From: Exophiala sp. HKRS030 | Taxonomy: Eukaryota > Ascomycota > Eurotiomycetes > Chaetothyriales > Herpotrichiellaceae | Assembly (NCBI GenBank): GCA_023897205.1 | Contig: JAHWDD010000005.1 | Location: 3,596,001-3,660,000 of the forward strand | Reading direction: 5' to 3' | DNA length: 64,000 nt | In this document: piece by piece, positions 33,482 to 46,325 of the stretch | Numbering within the stretch: position 1 is the first letter of the stretch | Layout of the letters: every line of letters begins with the position of its first letter | The notes under the pieces: model-generated | Told to the model about the DNA's origin: nothing | The model's database searches: none | Seen by the model: only the letters and a program-made list of their open reading frames with translations | Position numbers and translations under genes: made by a program

Positions 33482-34930
33482 ATGGCTAATTTCGAACAAG
33501 CATGGTGAGTGATTGACTGAATGGTTTCTATATCAATGCTCAAAGATATGGCAGCAGAACGTGTAGACTTCGGAAGCTGAAGTGTGAGTGTCGAATGTTA
33601 TCCATCTTTGGAAGTCAAGAACAGTTCTGACCAGTCTTCTGTGTTGAAAGGCGATGAAAGCTTGCCGATATGTGGCCGATGCGAGCGGTCCAATCGCTAT
33701 TGCGATAGATCTATACCCTTGAAAATTCGAAAACAGAAGAACCCCCAAGGGAAGAAACTGTTGTCGGAAAGATCAAGGAGCAGATCTGTAAGCCCAAATC
33801 ATGTTATCCAAAGCCCCACAGCAATGCTACAAGACGAGCAGACGGCCCAACTGTTTGAGCATTATCTGAGGGTGCTGGCACCATGGTATGACCTCAACGA
33901 CCTAGAAAATGCTTTCACGAGGACCGTAGGCGCTCGAGCTCGGGAATGTCATCTAATACTACACGCCATCCTCGCATTCGCCGCCATCCACAAATGTCGC
34001 ACCGGCCAGTCCTCTCTCAAAACCATGGCAGAAGTACAACATGCCCGATGTTTGCGCCACCTTATTGAACTTCGGAAGGGAGATGCTCTCATCGAAGATG
34101 GTACCGCTCTTTCAGCCACATGTCTCCTGCGATCCTATGAGCTCCTTTCTGGTCAGTCATTCTAATCGAGAGATGTCCGTCAGCTGATCTTCTGCAGAGG
34201 AAAACGACCCTAATCGCCATCTGTTTGGCGCCTTCGCGCTGCTACCAGAGTTGACCTTTGCTCTACCATACCAGCCACTTGTACGTGCAGGAGTCTGGAA
34301 CTATCTGAGAGAGGATATCACCTTCTCCCTGATCAACGATTGTCCGCTCAAGATTGACGTCGGTCCACTATATTTGACGGGAGACCGGGATGATGATTTC
34401 GCGAACAACATGACGCTTCTTCTGGCACGCATCCTCAACGATGTCGTCCTAGGGAACGGCACTCATACCGAAGAACACATGACCAGTATCATAAAGTGGA
34501 GGACAACATTACCCTTCGAACCATATCATCAGAGCTGGGCAGATAGCTTGCCAAAGATTCGCATGCTGTTGGAGTGTCAAGGTGCGCCCGAAATTCCAGA
34601 ATTGTTAACATTCACGCAAAGCTCACTGCATCTCACAGTTGCTGCAATGCATTACTATCATGTTGCCATGATCTTGCTCACCCAAGCCACAGAAACCCCA
34701 TTGAGCTGGAGCGTCATGCGCAAACCATATGTGGTCTGGCTTTATCTGCAAGGAGTGATCCGGTTATGGTGAATGCTTATGGTCCTATCTGCTTCGGTGG
34801 AAAGTGGCTGCGAAGAGCAAGCGATCGACGTGAACTGATCGATCGTTTGCTTGAAAGTCAGAAGAGAACTGGCTGGCCGGTTCATTCCATTGTCAGTAAG
34901 CTGAAAAATTACTGGGACGCCAGGAGTTGA
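33482..34930 (+). CDS. Zn2Cys6 transcription factor with Fungal_trans_2-type domain
   Basis: About 428 residues; exons 33482-33504, 33555-33583 (29 bases), 33651-34151 and 34198-34930. The binuclear zinc cluster is split over three exons, and splicing restores all six cysteines with spacing C-x2-C-x6-C-x5-C-x2-C-x6-C (CRTCRLRKLKC, PICGRCERSNRYC), followed by a basic linker. The body (QTAQLFEHYLRVLAPWYD, HAILAFAAIH) matches fungal-specific transcription factor domains of the Fungal_trans_2 kind. One base is missing in the C4 run 34696-34699; adding it joins the main frame to ELERHAQTICGLALSARSD and the usual GWP...W ending. Its position beside two dioxygenases and an ornithine cyclodeaminase-like gene suggests a local pathway regulator. 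Confidence 0.82.
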
Positions 34931-35007
34931 CGTCGTTACTCGAGATGCGTGGTCGCACGAATCAATTGCTGCAATGAGCAAAGAGTTGCAGAGGGTGCTG
35001 ACAAAGA

Positions 35008-37505
35008 TCATTCGACGTCCATACTCTCTGCCATCAGAAGGTCCTCGTCCGCAAGATCGTCCTCAAAATCATCACTTGGTGCCGAGTGTCCGTTAGCACC
35101 ATTCGATTGTGGACCTCCAATCACAGAACTAGGCATGTAGTCATGCATCGTGGCATCCTCTCTTCCCACGTCACCTTCGCCCTATTGGCCTTTTGCTCCT
35201 TTTGAAATCGTTCCAGTTCCCTCAGGTCCCAACTATCTTTTCCTTTAGTCGTACCGTCACTGGCTTTTTGATTTGCTGAGAGGGGTTGCGCGATGCTTCT
35301 CAAGAATTTCTTTGCCATGCCCACCGCTGCATCGGTACTCAAACCGGTCTGTCCATCGAGAATTTCTTCTGCGATCCAGCGAGGAAGCTGTGTACGTTTC
35401 TTTTGAAACCGACGATCAGCCAAGACCATGATGCCATAATCGTCTTTCCCACGTAACACCCGACCCAGACATTGAGCAGCATGCCTCATTGCGTCAAATG
35501 ATAAAAAGTCCTGCTCTTTGATACGGTAGTTCTCTCGCAGAAATTCCAAACGTGCTTTTAATATTCGAGATTCAGTGTATTGAAAAGGTGCCCCATGCAC
35601 AACACCGTGCGTCCGAAGTGGTGGTCAAAGTCAATACCTTCCGAGACTTTACCGCGAGCGACACATAACAAGATTGCACCTTTGCCATTTTCGCAGGCAG
35701 TCCGATATGTCTCCAAAGCCAGACTGGTCTCCTGAGCATCAGGTGTTTCGACCAAGAGCAACTTATAGGTCCATATCTGATCCAAAATACCCATACCTTG
35801 CCACATACTGATGATCATCTCCATATAAAGATACGATGGAAAGAAAACCACAATACCATCCGGAGTAATCTTCGCAAACTCGAACAGAAGTGCACCATAG
35901 TTTCGCACAACGCCGGGATCTGATCGAGACTGAAAGCCTGACGTGATAGCCTGTTGGTCCGAGCCTTTTGTCACAATCATGGGTAGGAAAGAGCGTCTAG
36001 CAAGCGACATTGGGTATGACTCCTGTGTGACGGTGCTGAAATTGAGCATTTTGGGATACATCTCCAATGGAGAAATTGTGCCTGAAGTGATGATGACGGA
36101 GGAAAAGCGTTCAAAGACGGGTTTGATGGCGATTGAAGCGTCTAAGCATGCAAAGTGCAAAATTGGATTCGGTACGGTGGCCTGCTCGGTCTCAAACGGT
36201 TCGAGAATTAGGAGAAAGCCAGTTTCGTAAGTAGCAATGAGTGTAGCAAAAGTTGCGACCTCCTGAAGCGGCTGGTAATCTTCTATATTGGTGAGTTCGA
36301 GCGTACGCACCAGTGATGTTAGGCGTTCGGCGCAGAAACGGAGAGGCTTTCTCTCGATGTAAGTTAGCTCTTTCAAATGGGAGAGAAATGATGGTGGCGT
36401 TTCTTGTATGACGTACAAGACCTTCATTCGAGTCTTGAGGTATTCAATAAAGCGTTTGAGGAAGGCGACAAAGTGCTCAGCTCTTCGGATGTTGCCGGGT
36501 ACAGCCTCTTTGAGGAGATCATCAGGCAGAGTAGGGTTGGCCATGAACGCGTCCTCGGCTCGAGCTTCATCTGCATCACGTAGGCCTTCGACCAGCTTCT
36601 GATACTCATTCTGCAATTTTTCTTCATCTGACGACTTCATCTCCTCGATTTTTCGTTCCAAATTATTGGCACCACGTGTAGCCTTACGCAAGGAGTCCTC
36701 GGTGATGTCAATTGAGAGCGATTCGATGCAGACGTTGTCAATATTGTGGGCTTCGTCAAAAACAACAATACAATCCTTGGACAACTCTTTGGAAACTCGG
36801 TCGGCAATCTTGGGATCGAGTAGGTAATGGTAAGAGTATATAATCACATTGCAGAACGCCATCATTCGTCGTGCTGAAAAGTAAGGACATTGTTTATGAT
36901 CCTCGCCGTATCGGAGAAGACCATCCAAGGTGAAGACGCCGGGAGGAACTAGGTTATGGGGCTCCAGAAGATCGAGGTTATCATGATAGACACATACGTC
37001 AACATCTTCCCCACGCTCTTTCTTCTCTTTGACGAATCCAGCTGTTAAGCTGCGACACCTGGCGTCCACGACTGCTCCGCTCTTTTCGCGCTTCACGGAT
37101 GGGTGGAGGCAGAGGTTCTTCCGACTAGTCAAGCCCAGGCCTCTGAAGTCCTCGATGAAACCCAGCTGATCCGCACGATACTTCATCAAGGCTTTCAATT
37201 CTGCGAGGGCCTTCTCAATCTCGGACATTGTTCTCGAGCAGTAAATCAGCTTCCGGTGCTCTGGGTAGTGCTGCTGGTATGCGACGATGAGGGAGAGGAG
37301 TGAGACGGTTTTCCCGGTGCCTGACGGCATTTCAAGGACGCAGTGACCCCTGCATCGAGAGTACGCTTGAGATCGCACATGTAGGCATATTGTTCGGGGT
37401 AGATTCGAGGGTATGGAAAGAGCACAGGGAGATCGCTATCGAGATGTCAGATCCAGATAATAGAGATGATATTGTAGAATTGATATACTCAATAAAGAAC
37501 TTCAT
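35008..37505 (-). CDS. RAD3: RAD3/XPD DNA helicase of TFIIH
   Basis: 5'-3' DNA helicase of TFIIH, needed for nucleotide excision repair and transcription initiation; essential in fungi. Exon 1 is 37505-37489 (MKFFID), intron 37488-37436, exon 2 is 37435-35008; about 815 residues after repair. Visible: Walker A MPSGTGKT, iron-sulfur cysteines in NLCLHPSV, ARCRSL, VCVYHD and QCPYFSAR, the DEAH box VVFDEAHNID, SGTISPLEMYPKML, ARGKVSEGIDF, and motif VI QCLGRVLRGKDDYG. The reading frame is interrupted three times, each repaired by one G on the coding strand: at 37347-37350 (LDAGGHCVLE), 35591-35594 (LCMGAPFQYTES) and 35180-35182 (acidic C-terminal tail ending in DEDLLMAESMDVE). Three lesions in an essential gene point to assembly error, not loss. 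Confidence 0.92.
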
Positions 37506-38030
37506 GGCGACCTTTGCTGGTACGAATTACTGTTACCAGTCCTTACCATAGCTTTTATCAGTAGCAAGGTGAATGTCTCTCAACACTCAGACCTCGCTTT
37601 GCAGGCCAGAAGAGTCAAAGGTGCTGCTTTGAGGAAACCTTCTACTCCAAGCGTGGTGATACGTTTATTCGCCTAAAATCCCTGACGCTGCTCAGTAGAG
37701 CCTGTTTGTGTTGAGGCATCGACGACTGAAGTGGTGGGACATCTCAGATCTGCATGAAGACGATAGGCAGAAGTGCGGAGGAGCCACGGAAGGCGCGTGG
37801 TGCCTGGCGTTGGCGCGAGCCCGCGACTGCCCTAAATATTTTTGCACTTTTGGAAAGAGCGAAGACGTCATTCCACATTTTGGGGAAACTGCGGACAAAT
37901 CTTCAATTTCTCCATTCCACGAGTCGTTGTCGGTTGTTGGTCTGTCTCGATCTCTACATCAAACCGTTCATCTTTGACGACCACATCGATCTCCTCGCCT
38001 GTTGGCAATACAGGGGAGAATCACTCCAAG
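37506..38030. promoter_or_regulatory. Divergent promoter, RAD3 / LTN1
   Basis: 525 bases between the RAD3 and LTN1 start codons. It serves as a bidirectional promoter region. The plus-strand frame opening at 37754 is upstream leader that runs into LTN1 in the wrong frame because of a missing base. Confidence 0.5.
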
Positions 38031-41000
38031 ATGAGCAAGAAGTTCAAGTCCCAGGCCTCCAGCGCTCGAGCCGCTTCTACCGCCTTTGGATCCTCCTCTT
38101 TCGGCTTTGGCACCCCACCAACGCCTTTCAGACTGCCCCCTCAACCCTCTCCTACATCACCGAGTTTCCGGACTTGAGTACTATTTCCGATCCGAATCTT
38201 GTGGTGTCTTTGAGAAACTTGGGCAAGAAGGATAGTACTACCAAGGCCAAGGCGATCGAGGAAATACAGGAACATGTCGCCAAAGCCCCAGTTATCGAAC
38301 CAGGCTTCCTCGACGCCTGGGTAGCACTCTATCCTCGGGCAACCATAGACAACTCTCGCAGAGTCCGACAAAATGCACATTTTCTTCAAGGCTCCTTAAC
38401 GGTAGCTTCCGGCAAACGCATCGCTCCTCAGCTCCCCAAAGTCATCGGCCCATGGCTATCTGGAACCTATGACAGTGACAGGGCTGTTGCACGCGCCGCT
38501 CAAGATTCCATTGCAGCGTCGTTCAATTCGGAGGATAAAAGGAGGCAGCTGTGGAAAGTCTACCATGAAGCTCTTGTACAGTATGCAGAGGATGCCATCC
38601 TGACTCAGACACCTAAAACCCTGAGTGATGAGCGCTCAACCACACCAGACGATGCAGAGACAAAATTTGTACGCGCGGTCGGTAATGCGATGCTCATGCT
38701 CAACCAGACCATCAAATTCAACGCCCCCGCCGCGTCAACCACGCCCATAGCATCTGACAGACTCCAATCAATCCTCAAAAGCAAAAAACTCTGGAGTATG
38801 CTTACAATCAGGATGCCTTTTTGCGTAAGGCTTTGTACACTCTCACCGACACCGCAGTGTCTTTGTTGTCTGGCTCATTAGACTGGCCGGTACTTAGCTC
38901 TTCTCTCATTGGGAAGGCACTTCATACTTCACAAATTGGCTCGAGTTCTCAACTCGCCGAAACGCTGGTTACTGTGACTGCTGCTCGACCCGAAATTTGG
39001 ACGACTGATTACAATTCGAAAACTTCGGCCTCTAAAAGACTCTTACAATTCCTGCGTAATGGCTCCCAGCACGGTTCGGCCACATTCTGGACAACCACCG
39101 GCCAACTCCTGCGTAAGATACCCGTTGAGGTTTGGAATACTGGTGGGCCAGACAACAGAGTCCAGCTGGTGAACGCGGCCGCGCTGCTTGATGCCACGAA
39201 AACTGGACTGACCAACAGTGACGAGCCTCGTCATAATTTGGAATCTGCATGGTCCATGTATGGCCAGACTGCGTTTTGGCTCGTCGATGAACTTGAGGAA
39301 CCATCTTCGAAAGAAGACCTTCTCACCAGCGCTGTTCTGCCTATCATTGCGGCTTATGCTTCAGCAGATCCGCGGTATGCTTCGTGGTCAGTGCCTAGCT
39401 CATTTGCTCAGCGTTTATGCGCCAGTATTCTGCTTCATCTGCTCGAGCGCAATCTCGACCTACTCTTTGAAAAGACCTGGCTCGATCTCGCGCAATCCTT
39501 GATTGAGACCATGAGACTATCTTTGCCAGAATCTTCCAAGGATTTTCGCAAATCACAGGATGGCGTTATCGCCCACTCTGAGCGCTTCTTCCGACTGAAG
39601 AGGGCGATCTTGCAAAGTGATCGACTTGACCAAGAACAAAGAGCTAAGGGAGCTAAAATCTTTGAGACGGCCGAACATGATATTGTATTGTCGGCAATTG
39701 AACTACTGACTGCACGCAACGGCAAACCTTATGCCGCTGCTGCGGTTTTGGGGCCATCACAGCCGAATCACAAAGCACCGACGACGATGGACTGACCCAT
39801 TTCCTGGATTCCACTGCTTCGGCTATGCTTAGTACTCCATCAGCGGAGTATTTGGTTGCTGCTCAGATGAATCTGAAACGACCAATGGAAACTACAATTG
39901 ATGTGCTCATCGTTCCACCGTTGACATCTTCAAAAGCAAAGGCTCTCGCACAAATCCTCACCCAAAGTTCAACGTCAGACTTGGTGCACTTTGGTAGGCT
40001 TACGGACTTTGTTTATGAGTCAACAAAACATGTTAATGAGCAACCTGTGCAATTGATCCTGAAGGCAGTACTCCTCAATCCGAAAGTGGTGAACTCGGAG
40101 ATCGCAAATCGCACCATAGCAGGACTTCTCCAAACCTTGTCGCCAGAGACTGATTCCTCGCTGCAAAATGCCACCCTACAGTTCTTGTCGACCCTCCCAT
40201 CAACATCTGCATCAGCCCACCCGGTTCTCAATGGTGTTGATTCGAACTCATTGCTCACTCGTCTTCTTGTTTTGTCCGACAACGACAGCCATGAGGTGTC
40301 GGAATTGGCAAGCAACCTTGTGTCCAAACTTCAGCTGGCCCCAACAACTGTCAATGGTGTGACCTCCTCGTCTTCGCACGGTGTCATTGTAGATCAATTG
40401 TCAGGTATTGGCACGCCTCTCTCGATTTTTGCCCTGATCGACCTTGCAAAAAAGGCCATTAGCCAGGCAGACTTGGAGAATACGAACTCGACCTTTTTGC
40501 CTACTATCGATCAGTGGTCAACAGCACTTGGTCCCCATCTTTCCTCGGCACGGTCACATACGCTGTCTATTACCAGTCCTTTGCAGGGGCTTGTTGCACT
40601 AACCGAGTCCTCAACTCACATCTCAAACCTATCGTTGCAAAGAGATTCCGATGATTTCTCCTTGCTCTTCAGATTGGTTTTGTATGTCACAAGGATTCTT
40701 TCAGAGACAGAGCTTTTCGACAAGCTGTCGGTGGACGAACGAAGTGTTCTCTACTTCAACTTGCCATTAGCACTACAATTAGTGAATGAAAAATTGACCT
40801 TGGAGTCCGCTAACGACATATGGCTCACAACAACGCCAGAAGTCAGTGATGAGGCTGCCGACGTGCTGGCACAAGCTATCTTGCAAGTGCAGAATTGGCT
40901 GCAGGATGAGGCCTTATTGCAGATTTGGTCCGACCGCATTCGCTCCATTAGCAATTTGACAGTTCGCGATTACTTTTATGCACTGACTTTCACGGATATT

Positions 41001-42797
41001 GCGTCGCGCTTTGTCGACAGCCAGGGCCCAGGACTGATTCTGTCTTCATTTGAAACGGAAATCACACAAGCCTATCGATCTCAGGAAGTCGCACGATCCG
41101 TAAGTCTGCTTGCCGTCAACCACGACTATTTGGTTGGCGGGCAAAGTGGCCGCAGGCTTTTGAATGAACTGGTTGCCGCTTGCACAGAGCTGAAAGTACC
41201 ACAGCATAAAGCCGAAGCTTTTCGCCCGCTTCTACTGTTGAACATCTTGCTTAATGGTCATGCCGAGGTTATTGATTCTGTTCCAAGTCAAAGAATAGTA
41301 TTTCTTATGCAAAACCTTGTTCGTTTGTTAGCAGATGAATCTACTCCTGATATATTCCGGGCTGAAGTATTAAGACTTCTTGATCCTGTGCTCTCATCAA
41401 CGAAGGATATATATGGAGATCATTGGGAACAAGTGCTAGACTTCATTGACAGCACTTGGCAACTTCAGATCGACTCAGACCACTCTCTTCCCATTCTTCA
41501 TGCGAGCCTCCGGTTGTATGGACGTATAAAATCCCTGGCCGCCTCAGAAGAGCCGAACGAGGATCTCGTTGAAGTCTTGAACAGCAAAGAATCCTCGCTA
41601 GAACATGGTCTGGTAAAGTGTCTAGAGAGCTTCACTTCTTCCCACGACGAGATCAACCAACCACGGAAAATCACCGCCGGTCTTTTAAGACGGCAGTTAC
41701 AGCACATCACGATTAAGCACGATCCGAAATTGTACCTGCTACTTTCGTCAACAGAAGAGGATATCCAGGGTGCTGCCCATGATCTGCTTCATCGATCCAT
41801 ACCACAAGAACAAGAACAAATCTCGCTCGACATTGTGTTGGAACACAAGGATGTACAGCTGCCACCGGACCTTATCTCACTGTTGTCGGAAGCTGTACTA
41901 TATTCGAATCAAACGAGCCAAAGGAAAACATACTTGCTCTCGTGGCAACTGGTCTTTGACCACTTCACCAAAGCGTCCTACAAGTTACGCGAAGTATACG
42001 CCGAGAACGTCAAGTCCCAGAGTATCCTTCCCAGCCTTCTCGACCTGATATGTGAGCTCTGTCTTATCACGTCTGGCCGTGCTATTGATCCTTCGAAGTT
42101 TGATATCACGCAATTTCAGCTTGGCACTAGTGATTCGTCTCGGAAGGAGGAACAATGGCTGGCGGCGCACCTTTACTATTGTGCTTTGCTGTATCTTCCA
42201 GGCGCCACTAGGAGCTGGTTCATTGAGCAAAAGAATCGAGTGAAGTCGCCTCTAGAGAGCTGGACGCAAAGGTACTTTACTCCAACACTGGTCGCGACAG
42301 CTATCTCTACAGTTACTCAGTGGGTCTCGAATCAGGCGCAAGACGAAAGCGAGGCACCGATTGTAGTTAAATCATCTCCACATGGCTCCGAGGCGGTTGC
42401 ATCAATAGCAATCGACCCTGAGTCACCTCCCATCTCGCTGGCTGTGTCACTTCCTAGCAGTTACCCTTTGGAAACACCGATAGTGAGTTCTCGAACTCGA
42501 GTTGGTGTTTCGGAGAAAAATTGGCAATCGTGGCTCAGAACATTTCAAATCATCATTTTTAGCACTGGCAGCATCATCGAAGGGTTGGTGGCATTCCGCC
42601 GAAATGTTCAAGGTGCGCTGAAAGGGCAAAGTGAATGCGCAATCTGCTACAGCATCATTGGCACTGATATGCAGACGCCGAATAAGAAATGTGGAACGTG
42701 TCGCAATACTTTTCACAGTGTGTGTCTCTTCAGGTGGTTCAAGAGCTCCAACAGTTCGAGTTGTCCTCTATGTCGAAACAACTTTAACTATGCATAA
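38031..42797 (+). CDS. LTN1: E3 ubiquitin-protein ligase listerin (Ltn1)
   Basis: E3 ligase of the ribosome quality-control complex that ubiquitinates stalled nascent chains on the 60S subunit. It is intronless, about 1,589 residues. The N-terminus MSKKFKSQASSARAASTAFG and LVVSLRNLGKKDSTTKAKAIEEI match the conserved listerin N-terminal domain. A long HEAT/ARM-like helical body follows. The C-terminus is a RING-variant domain with CAIC, KCGTC, FHSVCLFRWF and CPLCRNNF. Three breaks occur, each repaired by one base: C4 at 38113-38116, A6 at 38783-38788 and G4 at 39750-39753. At each one the sequence on both sides reads as conserved listerin, so the gene is almost certainly intact in the organism. 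It is divergent from RAD3. Confidence 0.92.
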
Positions 42798-43290
42798 GGA
42801 AGCTAGAGGTTGAATAGAATTGGATATGGAGCTAGACATAGGTGGATCAGATTATTAGCTCCGATAGTTAGCTCCACGAGGAGGAGCGTTCTGTATCAGG
42901 ACGAAGAGTCTACCTGATCAACCAAAGTACTAATCTATGTAGCCGAGTCACGATTACGCTCTGTTGGCATCGAAGTGGAGGTTGGCTATCCCATCAAATC
43001 GTGCTCGCAATCGTTCACTACACTGTAATAATGTGAAGTCATCCATTAAGATATTTATCTTCACACATTTCACAAGATTGAAAGAAGGTATATTTTGGTC
43101 TAGCAGAATCCAGATTCCAAATTGTACGCAATTCACGCTGTGCTGGTCGTTGAATCTTCACATCTTCATGTAGCACGTTTGGTCGGACTCGGGAATATAA
43201 AAGTCTGGCTTGGCGCCCATCCCGGTTTGCTGAACTGACCACACCACAAAAAGGAACTGGCAGTATCAACTTGCCAACGCCAGGAACTCT
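42798..43290. other. Intergenic
   Basis: About 490 bases between LTN1 and PPM1. No gene was seen. Confidence 0.4.
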
Positions 43291-44459
43291 ATGTCCGACC
43301 AACAGATCCCGAACTTGAATACGCTACGTCGAGGAGGACTACGAGGACGCGAACGTGGACATGATAATCATGATAGGAAGACGGGACTTGGGGCGACAAG
43401 CCGCCGGCCTATCAGCCACGATCAGATTGTCCAAAACACAGACAATGATGCCGCGACATCACGGCTGAGCGCGGTGGACGCTGGTTACCTAGAGGACCCT
43501 TTTGCCAAGTTATTGACGCAAGGAGTCAATGTCACGAGGCGGCTTCCGTTGATGAATCGGGGTAGGCAACGATATGTGCCACTCGTGGTAAGTTTTGGGG
43601 TTGACTGTGACCAGGGACCTATGTTCGTACGACCGGCATCGACAGAGTAGTGGATACTTTTCTATCTGCATCAAATGCAGGGCGCAAACAGATCATCTCT
43701 CTGGGTGCTGGGAGTGATACTCGATATTTCCGATTGAAGCGAAGGCAACGGCAACTTGATGTCGTCTACCACGAGATTGATTTTGGCGCCAACACTCGGG
43801 CAAAGATCAGTCGATTAAGAAGTCCTACAATGTCATCCGCTGTGAAGACCTTGTGTGATATTGATCTATATGCGCTCGACGTGCAGATTACAGACGATGG
43901 ATCTCGGTTGTCGTCAACAGACTATTACATACACCCGCTCGACCTCCGGCAACTGTACAAGCAAGAATCAACGATTCCCGGTGTTGACAAGGAATTGCCA
44001 ACACTCGTGATATCAGAATGCTGTCTTGTCTACTTGCCACCAGAAGACGCGGATGGTGTACTGCGGCATCTATCTGACATCATCCCGGCCACCACGCCGC
44101 TTGCCATGGTCATATACGAGCCAATTCGACCTCACGACCCATTTGGCAAGACTATGGTACGCAATCTAATGGAGCGAGGGATTCAACTACAGACTCTGGA
44201 AAGATATGCCGACCTAGACAGACAACGGGAGAGACTAAAGGGTCACGGGCTACAAGGTGAACAGAACGGAGCGGAAGCGGCAGATATCGACATGATCTGG
44301 ACCAAATGGATCGGGGCCGAGGAGAAGGAGAGAGTCGAGGGTCTGGAGTGGATGGACGAGGTGGAAGAGTTTGTGCTTCTTGCTAAGCATTACTGTATCT
44401 GCTGGGGTTGGCGCGGTTTCGGGGACAATGGTACTCCGTGGAGGGAGTTACCGACATGA
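43291..44459 (+). CDS. PPM1: Leucine carboxyl methyltransferase (PPM1/LCMT1)
   Basis: S-adenosylmethionine-dependent enzyme that methylates the C-terminal leucine of protein phosphatase 2A catalytic subunit and so controls holoenzyme assembly. Exons 43291-43561 and 43615-44459, 371 residues. The 53-bp intron (donor gtaggc, acceptor gaccag) restores the conserved NRGTYVRTTGIDRVVDTFL. The SAM-binding motif ISLGAGSDTRYF follows, then YHEIDF, LVISECCLVYLPP and the C-terminal KHYCICWGWRG. An alternative donor 30 bases further on (gtaagt) would break the frame, so the first donor was chosen. Confidence 0.9.
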
Positions 44460-46325
44460 GGGAGCAATGGAATCGACAGTGCGTTCCATGTGTACTTCGG
44501 AATGTCGAGATATTGGCAGATCGGGCACGATGGTTGGGTGTGGGTATCGCGCTACTCTTAGTTCTTCCACAAAGAAATGACCCTTTTGATACTTGCTGGT
44601 CTAGACTCGAGGCAAGGTGTTGAGACGCACGTTCCCAAGTTACACGAAGATAGTGGGAACATGCAACACTCAATAGTCAACCTCCCAAAGAAGGTCTTGC
44701 TTCGCATTGTTGGCATTGTAGATTGCAGCGATGTGCAGAGAAGTTGATAGATCACGTGACAAGCAGTTGTTGGTCGTCAAGGCAGGTACGGACGGATGAG
44801 GGTGTGACTTCGCAAGGAAGGTGCGAAGGGCAATCTCATCTGAACTCTTGGAATTTTTCTTGTTCGCACAAACCAGAATTTCTTGGTTCCAATCACCTTT
44901 TCATCTTGGACGCCGCCTACGCACAACAGCCTCCATCACCTGTCAATCAACTCTAAATGCGGCAGTTCATGTCAGGTGTCATGTTGTGTTGTTGTCGTCA
45001 ACAACACAGAATCCAGGATTCCAAGTTTCAACCCAGAAGGCGTCCGGCAGTGATGAGTCTGTTCACCTAGTCTGATGAAGTTCCGGAGCCTAGGTTTTCA
45101 ATCTCAGCTGGCAAAGCACATTTCGCTTGCGCTTCAAACCCTCTCGCCCTCGCGAAGCGAGCTTCAAAAGGGTGCAATTGCCAATCAGAATCTCGGCTCG
45201 AAAGCATTGAATAACCAACTACGTACGGAGTAGGAACGCGGGGACTCGGCCACTCTTTGATTCCTGACCAACATTGATGATCAAAAAATGGCTAGCAGAC
45301 AAACTATGGGTCTTCGAAACCGTGGTTCGACTCGATTGCCACCCTGTGGTATGTATCACTTCGAGACAAACCCCAGCTCCCCCTAGTAAGTTTCCTCTGG
45401 ATGCTGCAAACCAGGCAACGCCAGGCAAACTCGCCTTCAAATCAAGTGTACGATCCTAGGCCATTCGCTCTCATGCAACCACCTACTTATCAATGATGTT
45501 GAAAGTCATTCATTGCCTTTTGTTGCAGAAAGTATGAACCGATGTGAGAACGTGATTGTTCATGAGATTCCACCCATTGGGAGTTTGCCCTTGGCAACAA
45601 TGAGGAAATCATTCTCCACTCAGGCAATAAAACCGTCAGGCATGATTCGATTCGCCAAAGAAGGTCGCCAAATAAGCTCATGCCGGGAAATTTCTCATTC
45701 GTGGGCTGAGATTAGACGTGGACAAAGCGGATCACGGACATGACGCGGTCGAATGCCGACCCAGACGTCTCCCCTGATCTCTCCAACCACGTCCATCTCA
45801 TCCCTGATTCATGCCCCATTGTACAAAATCAACAGTGGATCACCTTATGGATCGTGCATGCGCCAGCCTTGCATGGCTCAGGGCCGGACTGGGTGATGGT
45901 CTGTTTCCCTCTGATCAAAGGTAATTTGCGCTGGGCATTACTGCTTGGCCGCGATCTAAGTCTCCTTTCCCTGATTGTCTGTGTTTCTCTGCAACAAGGT
46001 CCCCATCCTTCGTCGGTGTTGATCAGCACCTCTGTCCAAGAGGTCTTTCGCTCGTTCCCTTTGCATTCGTCTTTTGCGCGCGCCATCCCTCGTTGTCGTT
46101 GGAGTTCTCGATCGTCGTCGACGACAGTCATACTGCTACAAAGCAAAGCTCTGCGAGCCGACCCACGTTCCTTACCACCCACAACTAACTGACCCAAGTC
46201 ATTCCTTAAACGGAGCTATATCCTTAGCACAACGAAATCCCTGAGCCGAGCGAATTTCAAACAAGTCCAGATTTTGATGCACAATCTTTGTATACAGCAC
46301 GATATTCACGCATGAATTCTTTCCA
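44460..46325. other. Long intergenic stretch before the SUN gene
   Basis: About 1.9 kb. An ATG-started plus-strand frame at 45740-46192 (150 residues) is CT-rich on the DNA level and looks like promoter or 5' leader of the SUN gene. No RNA gene was recognised. Confidence 0.4.

Noticed and set aside
45270..45350. tRNA-like A and B box pair (tggctagcag, ggttcgactc)
   Set aside because: The T stem and acceptor stem do not pair.
45740..46192. 150-residue plus-strand frame upstream of the SUN gene
   Set aside because: CT-rich leader sequence with no domain; more likely promoter or 5' UTR.
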